A DNA stretch of 64,000 nt from Natronogracilivirga saccharolytica (GTDB taxonomy: Bacteria; Bacteroidota; Rhodothermia; Balneolales; Natronogracilivirgulaceae): contig NZ_JAFIDN010000004.1 of assembly GCF_017921895.1 (NCBI RefSeq), positions 62,001 through 126,000 on the forward strand, read 5' to 3'. Within the stretch, counting starts at the first letter, position 1. Each line of letters opens with the position of its first letter. The notes beneath the pieces are model-generated. The model searched no databases. It was not told the DNA's origin and saw nothing but the letters and a program-made list of their open reading frames with translations. Both the position numbers and the translations under genes were made by a program. Shown here in pieces: positions 55,273 to 64,000 of the stretch.

Positions 55273-56679
55273 ATGCGTACTATCCTCATTCTGATATCGC
55301 TCTCTTCATTTTTCCTTTTCTGTCTGGCGCCCTCTCAACTTTCAGCCCGTGATACCGTGCGCGTCACCTTCGGAGAATTTTCAGAAATAGCGAAAAACTA
55401 TTCCTCCAATCTTGAAGCCCAGCAACGCAATGTTTCACTGGCTCAAAACAGAATAAAACAGGCGCAAAACACACGCTTCCTGCCCAACTTGAACCTCACA
55501 ACTGCTCATGGACTTGTTCCGGGCGTGAAATCGCAGGACCCTGATCTGTCATCAGGACAGTATTATCTGGATCCCGATCTTGAAAATGACTGGGAAGACT
55601 GGGGGATATTTACTCAGGCTGAAATCAGTGGAATTCAGCCAATATATACCTGGGGAGCGATCGGAAATGCCATTAATGCTGCTCAAAAAGGAGCTGACGC
55701 CGCTCAGTTTGAATATGAAGCGGAAAAGGAATCTTTTGAAATACAACTGTTTGAGCTCTATCAGTCAGCACTGCTTGTCAGAGAACTCGGCAGGCTGGTG
55801 GATGATGCAAAATCGCAGCTCCGCGAGGCTGAACGCGAACTGGAGCGGCTTCAGGAAGAGGGTGATGAATCCATTGAAGAAAAAGACATCTTCGAGTTTC
55901 GCATTTTCCAGGCAGAATTTCAGGCTCTTATCAGCGAATTTACGCAAACCAGAGACTTCGTACAGCGTTCCTGGGACCTGGTTCTCGCAGCCGGACCAAA
56001 TACTGTTTTTTTACCGGCAGAACGCTTTTTTGATCCGGTGCCTGTCCAGATCCAGGAGTATGATTTCTACAAGAACAGCGCTCTTCAAAACCGGGCGGAA
56101 CTGAAAGGCATAGACGCAGCACGTCAGGCGGCTCAATACGGTGTTGATGCCGCACGGGCGGAATATTATCCAAGTCTAGTACTGGGTCTGAGCGCTGGAT
56201 TCGGTTACACCCCGAACCGGCCGCGTCAGACAAATCCCTTCATCAGAAACACCACGAACTTCCTTTCTGCCAGGGTTGGTTTCGGCTTTCAGCAAAACCT
56301 CAATTTCCGGCAAGTCAGCACAAACGTTGAACGATCCGAAATTCGTAAACGCCAGGCGGACGATTTCCATGATGCTGCAAGGGACGGCATCCTTCTTGAA
56401 ATAAGCGACCGCTACAGGGAAGCAAAAATCAAGGAATCTCAGAAGGAAAGCAAAAGCAACGCGCTTCGTATCAGCAACGAATGGCTCAGAACCGAACAAA
56501 TCGACTTTGATATCGGTTTCGGTGATATTCAGAATCTTGTAGATGCTGTCAAGAAACAAATGGAGCTGGAGCTGGAAGTGGCTGAACTTACCTTCGACCT
56601 GAATATAAAAATTGCCCGCCTCCACCGCTCGGCAGGTTTGTCGCTTGATGATTTGATGCCGGATACTTCCGGCAGGTAA
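55273..56679 (+). CDS. TolC-family outer-membrane efflux protein
   Basis: A 468-residue protein with a signal peptide (MRTILILISLSSFFLFCLAPSQLSA). Two OEP repeats are visible, with long helices and the typical FLPNLNLTTAHG and YYPSLVLGLSAGFGY strand segments. Members form the trimeric channel of tripartite efflux or type I secretion. The start at 55273 is chosen because upstream in-frame codons lie inside the tRNA and its terminator. The MlaC gene follows after 82 bp; no inner-membrane or adaptor partner is adjacent. Confidence 0.85.
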   Translation: MRTILILISLSSFFLFCLAPSQLSARDTVRVTFGEFSEIAKNYSSNLEAQQRNVSLAQNRIKQAQNTRFLPNLNLTTAHGLVPGVKSQDPDLSSGQYYLDPDLENDWEDWGIFTQAEISGIQPIYTWGAIGNAINAAQKGADAAQFEYEAEKESFEIQLFELYQSALLVRELGRLVDDAKSQLREAERELERLQEEGDESIEEKDIFEFRIFQAEFQALISEFTQTRDFVQRSWDLVLAAGPNTVFLPAERFFDPVPVQIQEYDFYKNSALQNRAELKGIDAARQAAQYGVDAARAEYYPSLVLGLSAGFGYTPNRPRQTNPFIRNTTNFLSARVGFGFQQNLNFRQVSTNVERSEIRKRQADDFHDAARDGILLEISDRYREAKIKESQKESKSNALRISNEWLRTEQIDFDIGFGDIQNLVDAVKKQMELELEVAELTFDLNIKIARLHRSAGLSLDDLMPDTSGR

Positions 56680-56761
56680 CTGAGCGTTAGCTTAATCAGC
56701 TGCTCGTTGTTTTTCCGAGTCGCGAAGACATACCAACATCAATGAATCAACCCGTACTGAC

Positions 56762-57373
56762 ATGCAACGATTGACGCTCATTAAAACTTTTTTCCTTGCT
56801 ATCATATTGACAACAGCACCGGCTTTGGCAAATACCTTGTCCTCTGATGACCGGAAAATGGAGATCAGAAATATTCTCGAAGAGCGTGATGATCAGATAA
56901 AGGACCTTCTCGGCCCGGAAGGAACGGATTATACCGATGAACAAAGAGAAAAACTGCGCAGCATCGTCAATGACATGATGGATTACCGTGAAATGGCCCG
57001 TTTCGCACTGGCAGACAAGTTCGACGAGCTTGAAAGCGAAGAGCAGGAAGAATTCACGGAGCTGTTTTCAAAGATAATCCGCGATCAGTCGCTGCGTCAG
57101 CTGGATATCTATCGTGCCGAGGTGGTATACGACGACATAGAAGTTGACAACAGTTCAGCCAAGGTTACAACTACGGCTATTCTTGACGATAGCCGGATCC
57201 CGGTACTTTATCGTATGAAGATGAAAGAGGGGGAGTGGGTTATTACTGATATGTCCGTTGATAATGCCTGGACAGCAGAGTCTTACAGACGGTCATTTCA
57301 GAATATTTTGAGAAGAAGGGGCTATGACGCGCTGATTGAAAACCTGCGCAGGCGTGCCGAGCAGGCAACATGA
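56762..57373 (+). CDS. mlaC: MlaC-like periplasmic phospholipid-binding protein
   Basis: A 203-residue exported protein (signal peptide to about Ala23) of the MlaC/Ttg2D family. Family stretches: SIVNDMMDYREMARFALADKFDEL, FTELFSKIIRDQSLRQLDIY, PVLYRMKMKEGEWVITDMSVDNAW, SYRRSFQNILRRRGYDALIENL. MlaC carries phospholipid between the outer-membrane MlaA complex and the MlaFEDB transporter. None of these partners is next to it here. It converges with the GT2 gene 26 bp away. Confidence 0.88.
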   Translation: MQRLTLIKTFFLAIILTTAPALANTLSSDDRKMEIRNILEERDDQIKDLLGPEGTDYTDEQREKLRSIVNDMMDYREMARFALADKFDELESEEQEEFTELFSKIIRDQSLRQLDIYRAEVVYDDIEVDNSSAKVTTTAILDDSRIPVLYRMKMKEGEWVITDMSVDNAWTAESYRRSFQNILRRRGYDALIENLRRRAEQAT

Positions 57374-57399
57374 TCATTGCGTTATCATTGCGTTCAGAA

Positions 57400-58191
57400 T
57401 CACGGTTGGTTACTGATGGAAGCAATAACTCCCAGTTTCTGAGATTCTCTTAAATACATTTTGAAGCTCTCACGCTGCTTTTCACTTAAACGGAACCGGC
57501 GGTGCGACAACATGTTTTTGCCTCTTAACGTAATCCATACTGACTGCAAAACATCACCCGTACCACCACTGAACCGTGATAGAAACTGTTTTTTTGACGC
57601 AGGACTGCCGGCATCAAGATTTCTGATCAGCAGATGCGCATGATCTTCGCCAAGCTTTTTTCCGGCTGAATCACTCCATCGTTTCAGAAAAGCGAGATCC
57701 GGATTCTTTTTAACAGCCGGGTAGCGAGATCCGGTTCGGTTGCGGTGCATGATGCTTCCGGGATAACCATATGATGGCGAATCTGCTATCGGGTGATGCA
57801 CAAATTCAGGGAGGTCAAGATGCAGCAGCGTACTGCCAAGCAAAGAGTATTCATTTCCACCGGCGGAAATAGCACGCCATTGCTCCAGGATACGGTCCGG
57901 ATGGTGCCAGTCCTGCTCTTCCCAGTGAATTACATAATCACCATCGGCATGATCAAGTCCCATATTTTTCAGATAAGCACGTGACCTGCCATCATTCTTT
58001 TTTATGTAGCGTAATTCGTCCGGTGCGATATCTTCCAGTAATGGTCCCAGATCCGCTTCACCGTTATCTATCACAATCAGCTCTTTCTGCTCCCAGGTTT
58101 GTTGCTGATAGCACAGAATAGCACGTGCCGCTTTTTGAGGATCGGTCCCTGCCAGCATCAGACAACTTATCACAGGATTTGCTGTTTCCAT
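57400..58191 (-). CDS. Glycosyltransferase family 2-like protein
   Basis: A 263-residue GT-A protein with NPVISCLMLAGTD, AILCYQQQTWEQKELIVIDNG and the donor-site region GDYVIHWEEQDWHHPDRILEQW. In the usual GT2 position DDDxWHP the acidic triplet is changed to EEQD, still followed by W-x-HP. The start is set at 58191 because the frame opens earlier (58257), but that would overlap the next gene by 53 bp. A 13-bp gap then separates it from the GT4 gene upstream. The acceptor is unknown. Confidence 0.75.
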   Translation of the reverse strand: METANPVISCLMLAGTDPQKAARAILCYQQQTWEQKELIVIDNGEADLGPLLEDIAPDELRYIKKNDGRSRAYLKNMGLDHADGDYVIHWEEQDWHHPDRILEQWRAISAGGNEYSLLGSTLLHLDLPEFVHHPIADSPSYGYPGSIMHRNRTGSRYPAVKKNPDLAFLKRWSDSAGKKLGEDHAHLLIRNLDAGSPASKKQFLSRFSGGTGDVLQSVWITLRGKNMLSHRRFRLSEKQRESFKMYLRESQKLGVIASISNQP

Positions 58192-58204
58192 AGCAATAAT
58201 TTTT

Positions 58205-59311
58205 TTACCGTAAATGGCTTTTATGTGACATGTGCTCAGGTACCGAAGACCGGACAATTTTGATCATCTCACGTATCGCAGAAACACTGGATTCGTGATG
58301 CCACCGTTGCGTGGCATGTCTGCGTGCTGCTTGAGATAGCTTTTGCATCCGCTCCGGATTGTCAAGCAGATCGTCAATTTCCGTCAGGAAATTATCATTG
58401 CTGACTCTCAAGCCAATATGGTCCGGCAAAATATCCTCATCTACAACATCAGCAAAGGCTACAGGAGGGACACCGCATGCGGCTGCCTCTGCTATGCTCT
58501 GGGGATGAGAATTCCGGTAGCAAGAGTGGAAGAAAAGCTCGCCTTTATTCAATATTCCGGGCAAATCTTCATACGCTGTTTTCCCATACCATGTAATTTC
58601 CGGAAACTTCCTGCGGTAACGTTCAAACAGAGGCCCTCCTCCGATAAAGGCAACCTGCAGGCGTTTGGATAATTCAAACAGAGCATCATAGTCGCCTTCC
58701 GTGTCCGTATCCAGCCGTCCGGAGGCAATAACGGCAAACTCTTTCTCTGCATCAGCATCATGTGTAAAATGCCGGGTATCTACCGACTTTGGAAGATGGA
58801 TCAGCTGATCCGGATCCACAACTTTCCGCCAGAAACGCAATGAGCGCCGTGTCAGCTGCCGACGCTGCCATTCTGCCTGATAGAGCACTGCGCAGGTGTG
58901 TTTGACAATCGAATGGTAGCATTCGTTTTCAAGTATTACGGCAAACGGAATTTTCCGGGGAATGAGAACTTTTTTTGCAAGGTCAATTCCTGCACCGCCC
59001 TCCAGACCGTTTATGACAAACAGGTCAGCACCGGATTCTGCTGCCGATTTATTCATATAAGCTGATGTATGCGTATCAGGGGCACCGTTTCTCTGGTCAG
59101 CTTCGAAAACTTTTACAGGAAGAGGAGGAAGATCATCATACTGCCATTGACTCTCTTCACGAACTTTCCCAACAACCCACAGCTCACTGGGATATCCCCG
59201 CTGAACTGTCAATGCCGGCATCCATTTGTCTCGCTCTGCAAATTCCAGAAACTCCCCGTTGTCGGCAAAATATCTGTAAAGAGGCTGTGATTGTACGTAG
59301 ATAATATTCAT
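58205..59311 (-). CDS. GT4-like glycosyltransferase
   Basis: A 368-residue GT-B enzyme. The C-terminal half has AVIASGRLDTDTEGDYDALFELSKRLQVAFIGGGPLFERYRRKFPEITWYG and the donor motif SHPQSIAEAAACGVPPVAFADV. The N-terminal half is less like known families. It is followed closely by the GT2 gene, so the pair probably works on one glycan. Upstream is a good Bacteroidota-type promoter candidate. Confidence 0.82.
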   Translation of the reverse strand: MNIIYVQSQPLYRYFADNGEFLEFAERDKWMPALTVQRGYPSELWVVGKVREESQWQYDDLPPLPVKVFEADQRNGAPDTHTSAYMNKSAAESGADLFVINGLEGGAGIDLAKKVLIPRKIPFAVILENECYHSIVKHTCAVLYQAEWQRRQLTRRSLRFWRKVVDPDQLIHLPKSVDTRHFTHDADAEKEFAVIASGRLDTDTEGDYDALFELSKRLQVAFIGGGPLFERYRRKFPEITWYGKTAYEDLPGILNKGELFFHSCYRNSHPQSIAEAAACGVPPVAFADVVDEDILPDHIGLRVSNDNFLTEIDDLLDNPERMQKLSQAARRHATQRWHHESSVSAIREMIKIVRSSVPEHMSHKSHLR

Positions 59312-59358
59312 GAGTCTTGCTTTTCCGGATCTCCCGTCAGTTTAAATGCATAATAAAT

Positions 59359-59388
59359 CTAATATACAAAACTGAACTACATGACAAA
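59359..59388 (-). promoter_or_regulatory. Candidate Bacteroidota-type promoter for the GT4-GT2 pair
   Basis: Read on the minus strand: TTTG (59388-59385), 18 bp, then TATATTAG (59366-59359), which differs from TAnnTTTG in one base. The predicted transcription start is about 40 bp before the GT4 start codon. Confidence 0.4.
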
Positions 59389-59462
59389 CACACCTTTGTA
59401 CTTTTCAGGCAACTGAATCATATTTGCCGCTTACATAGACCGGCTTTTACCCGGGCAACCCC

Positions 59463-60572
59463 TCAGTGCACCATCTGGATATTATAATTCACAGGCATTT
59501 CTCCGTCAATCCTGCCTTTACCGACATATTCAATAATTTCGCCTCCAAGAAACCTTCGCACCAGTCTTTTGCGTATACCACTGAGTTCCTCCAGAAAGGA
59601 AACATGCTGAAAATGCTCCGTTCGCTCAAAGATGTGGGTATTTCCGGATTCATATTCAATTTTGAATGACTTCGGCACAGAATTTCCTCCCAGTCTGGAA
59701 GTTGATTCGATCTTCAGACTTTTTGGTTTCTCCAGGTGTACCGAAGATGCACTGTTTCGCAAAGCCAAACCAACCACACCTGCTTGTGAACGCTTTTTCG
59801 GAATCATGTAATAACCGACATCAAAGCCGTTTCCAACATGGCTGATATGACGGAAACCTTTGTCTACCATTTTGGAAGACAAATCTGTCTGATAAGTGTG
59901 GTCCATATAAGCCGTGCCCTGAACCGTCTTGCTTTTATCGTTTATAGTTACCGTACCACTGACAGAGGCCCGGGGGATATGAATGAACATTCCCATGTCA
60001 TCATCACCGATTCTGAAGATGCCGTCACCCCAGGTGTATCCCGGGTGAATGTCGTCAAAATCCAGATCTATCAGATAGGATACACCGTCCTTTTCTGTCT
60101 TGAAATAAACACGGTGGCGTTCAGGAAGTTTTCCCTCAAAATAGATGTCGCGGCCCGTATGAAGGCGGATTTTGTGTTGTTCGTCATCAATAAAAAAATA
60201 GTCAAGATCGAATTCCCTGGCTACATTGTAGTTCTCGCCGTCGAAGTTCGAAACAAAAAGCCGGCCGCCGCTTACGGCACTTTTCATTGATCCGAAATTG
60301 GCCAGGGAAAATGTGATGTGAAGGTGAAGGTCATCCTCCAGAAAGACATGATATGTCCAGAATTCATTGTAATAACTTCCCGACTTGGTATGGGGAAGCA
60401 TATCCGACCAGTCTGTTTTCCGCAACTCTCCCTCCGGATTATCCGTACTGAAATCAGCTTCAGCAGGCGTCTCCGGACGGGCCTGCCCGATAGCTGTGTC
60501 AGATATGAAGCTGATCACCAGCATCAGCAGGATATATACAACAGATGGAAAAATTAAACGTTTGATTGACAT
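59463..60572 (-). CDS. Exported CrtC/AttH-like lipocalin-fold protein
   Basis: A protein of about 369 residues with an N-terminal signal segment (SIKRLIFPSVVYILLMLVISF). The body is beta-rich, with two lipocalin-like halves. The segment ASVSGTVTINDKSKTVQGTAYMDHTYQTDL fits the DH motif of the CrtC/AttH/Svf1 lipocalin-like family (hydroxyneurosporene synthase and relatives), which bind or modify hydrophobic compounds. Whether it is an enzyme is unknown. The start could also be at 60596 (eight codons upstream); both give a signal-like N-terminus. It stands alone, without carotenoid genes nearby. Confidence 0.65.
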   Translation of the reverse strand: MSIKRLIFPSVVYILLMLVISFISDTAIGQARPETPAEADFSTDNPEGELRKTDWSDMLPHTKSGSYYNEFWTYHVFLEDDLHLHITFSLANFGSMKSAVSGGRLFVSNFDGENYNVAREFDLDYFFIDDEQHKIRLHTGRDIYFEGKLPERHRVYFKTEKDGVSYLIDLDFDDIHPGYTWGDGIFRIGDDDMGMFIHIPRASVSGTVTINDKSKTVQGTAYMDHTYQTDLSSKMVDKGFRHISHVGNGFDVGYYMIPKKRSQAGVVGLALRNSASSVHLEKPKSLKIESTSRLGGNSVPKSFKIEYESGNTHIFERTEHFQHVSFLEELSGIRKRLVRRFLGGEIIEYVGKGRIDGEMPVNYNIQMVH

Positions 60573-60596
60573 GATGGAACAGATATATCGGGCCAT

Positions 60597-60891
60597 CCTG
60601 CTTCATACCGTTTTTTGACGCATTGCAATAAAAAACGATTATACATGAAAGGATGTTAGCGCTGTTTGTAATTGAGAACGTGTTTTGGAATGGCTGCAGA
60701 ACCGTTTTTGATTTTTGATTTCTCACTTTGAAACGCAGCTTGCCGTCAGGATAGTGTAGCAAAGTTTTCAGTTACCGTTGCACCGGCTTGCTGTGAGCTA
60801 TTATCCGGGATGCAAAAAAGCCGCATCCGGTTAGGAATCATTTTTTGTATTTTACTTCCCATTTTGATGTAGACAGGAATAAATTAAATTC
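60597..60891. other. Intergenic region with no gene seen
   Basis: Nearly 300 bp between the divergent lipocalin-like and RND genes. On the minus strand a TATAAT hexamer stands near 60640 before the lipocalin-like gene. On the plus strand there is only a weak hairpin (GGATGC 60808-60813, GCATCC 60823-60828). No convincing small ORF was found in it. Confidence 0.5.
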
Positions 60892-63399
60892 ATGAGAAAG
60901 TTACTCGCCCTGCTAAAGCCCCTTATAAAACTGAACTATCGCTATCCGGCACCGGTACTGATATTCTTTATCCTTCTTGCTGTCATTTCCGGTTTTTATG
61001 CTACACGTCTCGCTATCGACACCGACCTTGCAAGCCTGCTGCCCGATCACTATGAAAGTGTGCAGGCACTGGATGAACTCCGTGAATCAGTGGGAGGGGA
61101 AACTCCGCTTGAGGTGGTTGTCAATTCACCGGATTTTGAAGCCAACAAGGCTTTTGCGGAGGATTTTATTCCCCGTGCGATGGAGCTGCACTACGACCGG
61201 TTCAACGACAACTACGTCAACCGTTACGAATACCGCAGAGATGTTGAAGTTTTAAAGGATTATGCCGTCTACCTCGCCACGGATAATGAAATAGATGAAA
61301 TTATTGAGTATCTCGAAGACGAACTGGAGCGGGCGCGGCTCGAGGCGAATCCGTTCTTTGTCGATTTTGAAGATGACTTCGATGATGACAAGGAAGATGA
61401 AGACCGGCTCAGACGATTTGATGAGCTCTACAACGAGCTTGTTCCTTCGGAATACCCGGTAAACCAGGACAGCACCAGTCTGGTTCTCAGCTTCTTCCCG
61501 ACCGGATCACAAAATGACCTGAGATATCTTGATGATATGTTCGATGCGTTCGAGGAGCTGATCGCTGAAATGAACCCTGCGGCATACCACCCGGAAATGA
61601 TCGTGCGGTCAGGCGGCAGGCTGGAACGGCATCTGATGGAACTCGATTCCATCATCAGTGATGTCATCACCAGTTTCGGATCCGGAATTACTGCTGTCAT
61701 TCTGCTGGTCAGTTTCTATTTCATGATTAAACTGATCATCAACTACCGGAGAGGACATCAGCGTCACAGGCGCCACTCACTCTGGTCCCATCTTGTGCGG
61801 TTCCCCGTTCCCATAATGGTCATTGGCATCCCGCTTCTGATAAGTTTGTGTCTGACCTTCGGAATAACCTACTTTGCCCTGGGCACACTCAATACCATGA
61901 CCTCAGTACTGTTTGTCATTCTTTTCGGTCTTGGTATCGATTACGGAATACACTTCTATGCCCGCTACCTCGAAAAGCGGTCCGCCGGCGAACCCGTCAG
62001 AAGCGCTCTGCTTAACACATACGATAGTACAGGCGCTGCAATAATGACCAGTGCCACAACGACAGCTGTGGCCTTGTTTGTGCTCATTTTTGCCGATTTC
62101 AGAGGATTTTCCGAGTTCGGTTTCATTTCCGGACTCGGTATTGTCCTGGCTTATCTCGCCATGCTCTTTATCATGCCTGCAATTATCACACTATTTGAGC
62201 GCTATAAGCTCATTCTTATTAATTCAAATGTGACCGAAACGACCGGTACAAAGAAGCAGCGAACCAAGTTTCCTTTCGCCAGGACAATATTTGTTGCCGG
62301 AACTCTTGTGGTTGCCGCAGTTCTTTTCAATACGGACAAACTCTCGTTTGAATACAACTTCAGTGTTCTTGAACCTGAGTTTCCCCGGTACGAAGAGTTC
62401 CGCGATATTCGCGGTGACATCAATCAGACGGGACGAAGGAACCCTGCTTACATTCTTGCAGATACTGACGAAGAAGTGAGAAATATCCTTCAAACCATCC
62501 GGCAGAAAAAAGAAGACAATCCGGAAACCACTATTCTGGATGTTGAAGCACTTCAGGAGCGCTTCCCGGTCAGTCCGGAGGAGGAACAGCATAAACTTGG
62601 CAAGATTGCCGAAATCCGGGAGCTGCTCGAAGACCCGTTTCTCGAAGATCAGGAAGGCGAATATATAGATATCCTCAGGAGAGCTTCCAAAGTTACCGAA
62701 CCTCTGGATATCGAAGATGTTCCGGATTTTCTCAAGAACAGATTCCTCACAAGAGATGGTGAAATCGGCAGATTTGTAATGATTTATCCGGCAGTCGGAC
62801 TTTCGGACGGAAGAAAATCCATCGCATTCAAAAATGAGATTGGGCGTATAGAAACCCCTGAAGGCAACGTTTATCACGCCGCCAGTACCTCCATTGTGGC
62901 AGCAGAGATGCTGGAACTCATGAGAGATGAGAGCCCTTATATGGTTGTGGCAACATTTGTTATGATATTTATACTGGTAAACATCGGTTTCCGCTCATTG
63001 CGATGGTCAATTATTGCGATGCTGCCGCTGCTGATAGGATTGAGCTGGACATTTGCCGCCATGATGATATTCGGACTCACCTTCAATATGTACAACCTTG
63101 TTGTTCTTCCTGCTATTCTGGGAATTGGAAACGACAATGGTGTGCACCTGGCCAACAGATACCGTGAGGAGGGGAAGAAAAAGATGTTTCCCGTTTTGAA
63201 AAGTACCGGTCAGCACATTACCATAGGATCCTTCACGACTATGCTGGGTTTTGCCGGCCTGCTGCTCACACAGCATCCCGGCCTCAACTCTATCGGTGTA
63301 CTTGCCGTAACCGGAATAGGACTGACGCTGTTCTCTGCGCTAACCTATCTCCCGTCGCTGGTGCAGGTTCTGGAAGACAGGAACTGGATCCGCTTCTGA
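60892..63399 (+). CDS. MMPL/RND-family exporter (HpnN/patched-like)
   Basis: An 835-residue membrane protein with the RND plan: helix 1, a large extracytoplasmic loop (about 40-270), helices 2-6, a short loop, helix 7, a second large loop, helices 8-12. The helix-4 motif GLGIDYGIHFYARYLEKR (about 347) holds the proton-relay Asp; the matching second-half motif is GIGNDNGVHLANRY (about 742). MMPL-type members export lipids or hopanoids. The first loop has a very acidic stretch (VDFEDDFDDDKEDEDR). It lies 10 bp before recO. The substrate is unknown. Confidence 0.87.
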   Translation: MRKLLALLKPLIKLNYRYPAPVLIFFILLAVISGFYATRLAIDTDLASLLPDHYESVQALDELRESVGGETPLEVVVNSPDFEANKAFAEDFIPRAMELHYDRFNDNYVNRYEYRRDVEVLKDYAVYLATDNEIDEIIEYLEDELERARLEANPFFVDFEDDFDDDKEDEDRLRRFDELYNELVPSEYPVNQDSTSLVLSFFPTGSQNDLRYLDDMFDAFEELIAEMNPAAYHPEMIVRSGGRLERHLMELDSIISDVITSFGSGITAVILLVSFYFMIKLIINYRRGHQRHRRHSLWSHLVRFPVPIMVIGIPLLISLCLTFGITYFALGTLNTMTSVLFVILFGLGIDYGIHFYARYLEKRSAGEPVRSALLNTYDSTGAAIMTSATTTAVALFVLIFADFRGFSEFGFISGLGIVLAYLAMLFIMPAIITLFERYKLILINSNVTETTGTKKQRTKFPFARTIFVAGTLVVAAVLFNTDKLSFEYNFSVLEPEFPRYEEFRDIRGDINQTGRRNPAYILADTDEEVRNILQTIRQKKEDNPETTILDVEALQERFPVSPEEEQHKLGKIAEIRELLEDPFLEDQEGEYIDILRRASKVTEPLDIEDVPDFLKNRFLTRDGEIGRFVMIYPAVGLSDGRKSIAFKNEIGRIETPEGNVYHAASTSIVAAEMLELMRDESPYMVVATFVMIFILVNIGFRSLRWSIIAMLPLLIGLSWTFAAMMIFGLTFNMYNLVVLPAILGIGNDNGVHLANRYREEGKKKMFPVLKSTGQHITIGSFTTMLGFAGLLLTQHPGLNSIGVLAVTGIGLTLFSALTYLPSLVQVLEDRNWIRF

Positions 63400-63409
63400 T
63401 TATTCAGCC

Positions 63410-64000
63410 ATGGTCGTCGACACACCCGTCATTATACTCAAATCGGTAAGTTACAGCGAGAGCAGTCTTATTGTGACGCTGCTGAGTCAGAAGCATGGCA
63501 AGATTGCTGTTATGGCAAGGGGGGCGCGGAGAAACAAAAACAAATTCGGGGGCTTGCTGGAGCCCGGAAGTATCCTTGAGGCATCGTATTATTACAAGCC
63601 CACCAGAGAAGTTCAGAATCTCAGTGACGTTTCCATAGGTACACCTACATGGAATATCCATAAAGACATCGGGAAGATGGCCGTCGGTCTCGGCACAATT
63701 GAATTGTGTGAACAGCTTTGCCATGCCCATGAACCCATGCCGGAGGTATTTACGTTTCTGTGTCAGTTTCTGGCCTGGTTGCACGGGACGAATGAAAATC
63801 CGAAAAACCTGTTTCCCTACATTCAGTTCCGTCTCGCTCAGCTTGTAGGAATCGGCATGGGATGGGATGAAGATTTTCCCGGCAGCGATGAACCACCTGT
63901 ACCTGAAAAATGTTACCTGAATGTAGAAAACGGGTCCGTATCCTGCACTCCGGCAGGCCAAATGCATTTTCTTTTAACAAAATCCCAGGTACACTATCTG
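63410..64000 (+). CDS. recO: DNA repair protein RecO, 5' part (cut by window edge)
   Basis: The frame opens at ATG 63410, 10 bp after the RND stop, and stays open to the window end (197 codons). The N-terminal OB fold is visible (VVDTPVIILKSVSYSESSLIVTLLSQKHGKIAVMARGARRNKNKFGG) and then the helical zinc-type domain (ELCEQLCHAHEPMPEVFTFLCQFLAWL; FRLAQLVGIG). RecO helps load RecA on SSB-coated DNA with RecR. The remaining C-terminus lies outside. Good match to the family, so the gene is likely intact. Confidence 0.9.
   Translation, partial: MVVDTPVIILKSVSYSESSLIVTLLSQKHGKIAVMARGARRNKNKFGGLLEPGSILEASYYYKPTREVQNLSDVSIGTPTWNIHKDIGKMAVGLGTIELCEQLCHAHEPMPEVFTFLCQFLAWLHGTNENPKNLFPYIQFRLAQLVGIGMGWDEDFPGSDEPPVPEKCYLNVENGSVSCTPAGQMHFLLTKSQVHYL

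Noticed and set aside
60499-60762. 87-codon open frame on the minus strand
   Set aside because: Overlaps the start of the lipocalin-like gene in another frame and has no ribosome site or family pattern.
63404-63967. 187-codon open frame on the minus strand
   Set aside because: Antisense to recO, whose OB-fold N-terminus is clear on the plus strand.
1-64000. CRISPR arrays, insertion sequences, prophage or rRNA
   Set aside because: No repeated direct repeats with spacers, transposase, integrase or rRNA segment was seen on reading.

Overview
The window comes from a chromosome of about 48% GC and looks like the FCB branch of Gram-negative bacteria, most likely Balneolota/Rhodothermota or a near relative. 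This is inferred from gene content: a type IX secretion plug protein (DUF5103), an OstA-like/LptC pair, TamB and Omp85-type barrels, a 29-residue bS22-like ribosomal peptide, an ATP synthase operon without beta and epsilon genes, and a few promoter-like sites of the Bacteroidota TTTG/TAnnTTTG type. Many proteins are acidic, which would suit a salt-loving or alkaliphilic organism, but this alone is weak evidence. I saw no prophage, insertion sequence, CRISPR array or rRNA; one tRNA-Ser is present.

Layout. 1-767 is the 3' part of a lipoate ligase. 786-6510 is a minus-strand run: L-asparaginase, PolB-type exonuclease, S9 peptidase, and an outer-membrane barrel with a SPOR domain. 6684-8813 is an EF-G2-like GTPase, meeting head-on (no gap) the OstA-like/LptC genes, followed by upp and an AGCS symporter (to 13352). 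13622-14883 holds HU, a TPR protein and the bS22-like peptide, closed by a strong terminator. An unknown 215-residue gene lies divergent from rqcH. aroK-aroB-tamB, rnr and a large peptidase/propeller/barrel protein fill 17437-29465. 29551-33726 is a minus-strand run: ccmB, holB, dapF and the T9SS plug gene. 33973-38039 holds a PtsN-like EIIA, folD and an antiporter carrying its own USP and EIIA-like domains. 38273-38635 is an unknown small gene.

38750-46300 is a tightly coupled five-gene surface-glycan operon: sugar aminotransferase WecE, FemAB/GNAT-like acyltransferase, Wzx-type flippase, a double GT4 glycosyltransferase and a GT2. 46460-49317 holds guaB, an M23 peptidase and a bactofilin. 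49367-55093 is the ATP synthase cluster (atpZ, atpI-like, atpBEFHAG). After tRNA-Ser come a TolC-family protein, MlaC, two more glycosyltransferases, an exported CrtC/AttH-like lipocalin, an MMPL/RND exporter and the start of recO.

The common theme is building and maintaining the cell envelope: LPS transport (OstA/LptC), phospholipid transport (MlaC, TamB), outer-membrane barrels, cell-wall shape (bactofilin with M23 peptidase), surface glycan export and type IX secretion. Core housekeeping genes are interspersed. The most unusual items are the gluzincin-propeller-Omp85 fusion, the antiporter with a fused EIIA-like module beside a free EIIA, the SPOR-tethered outer-membrane barrel, the double glycosyltransferase, the loop insertion in the AGCS symporter, and two conserved-looking genes of unknown function.
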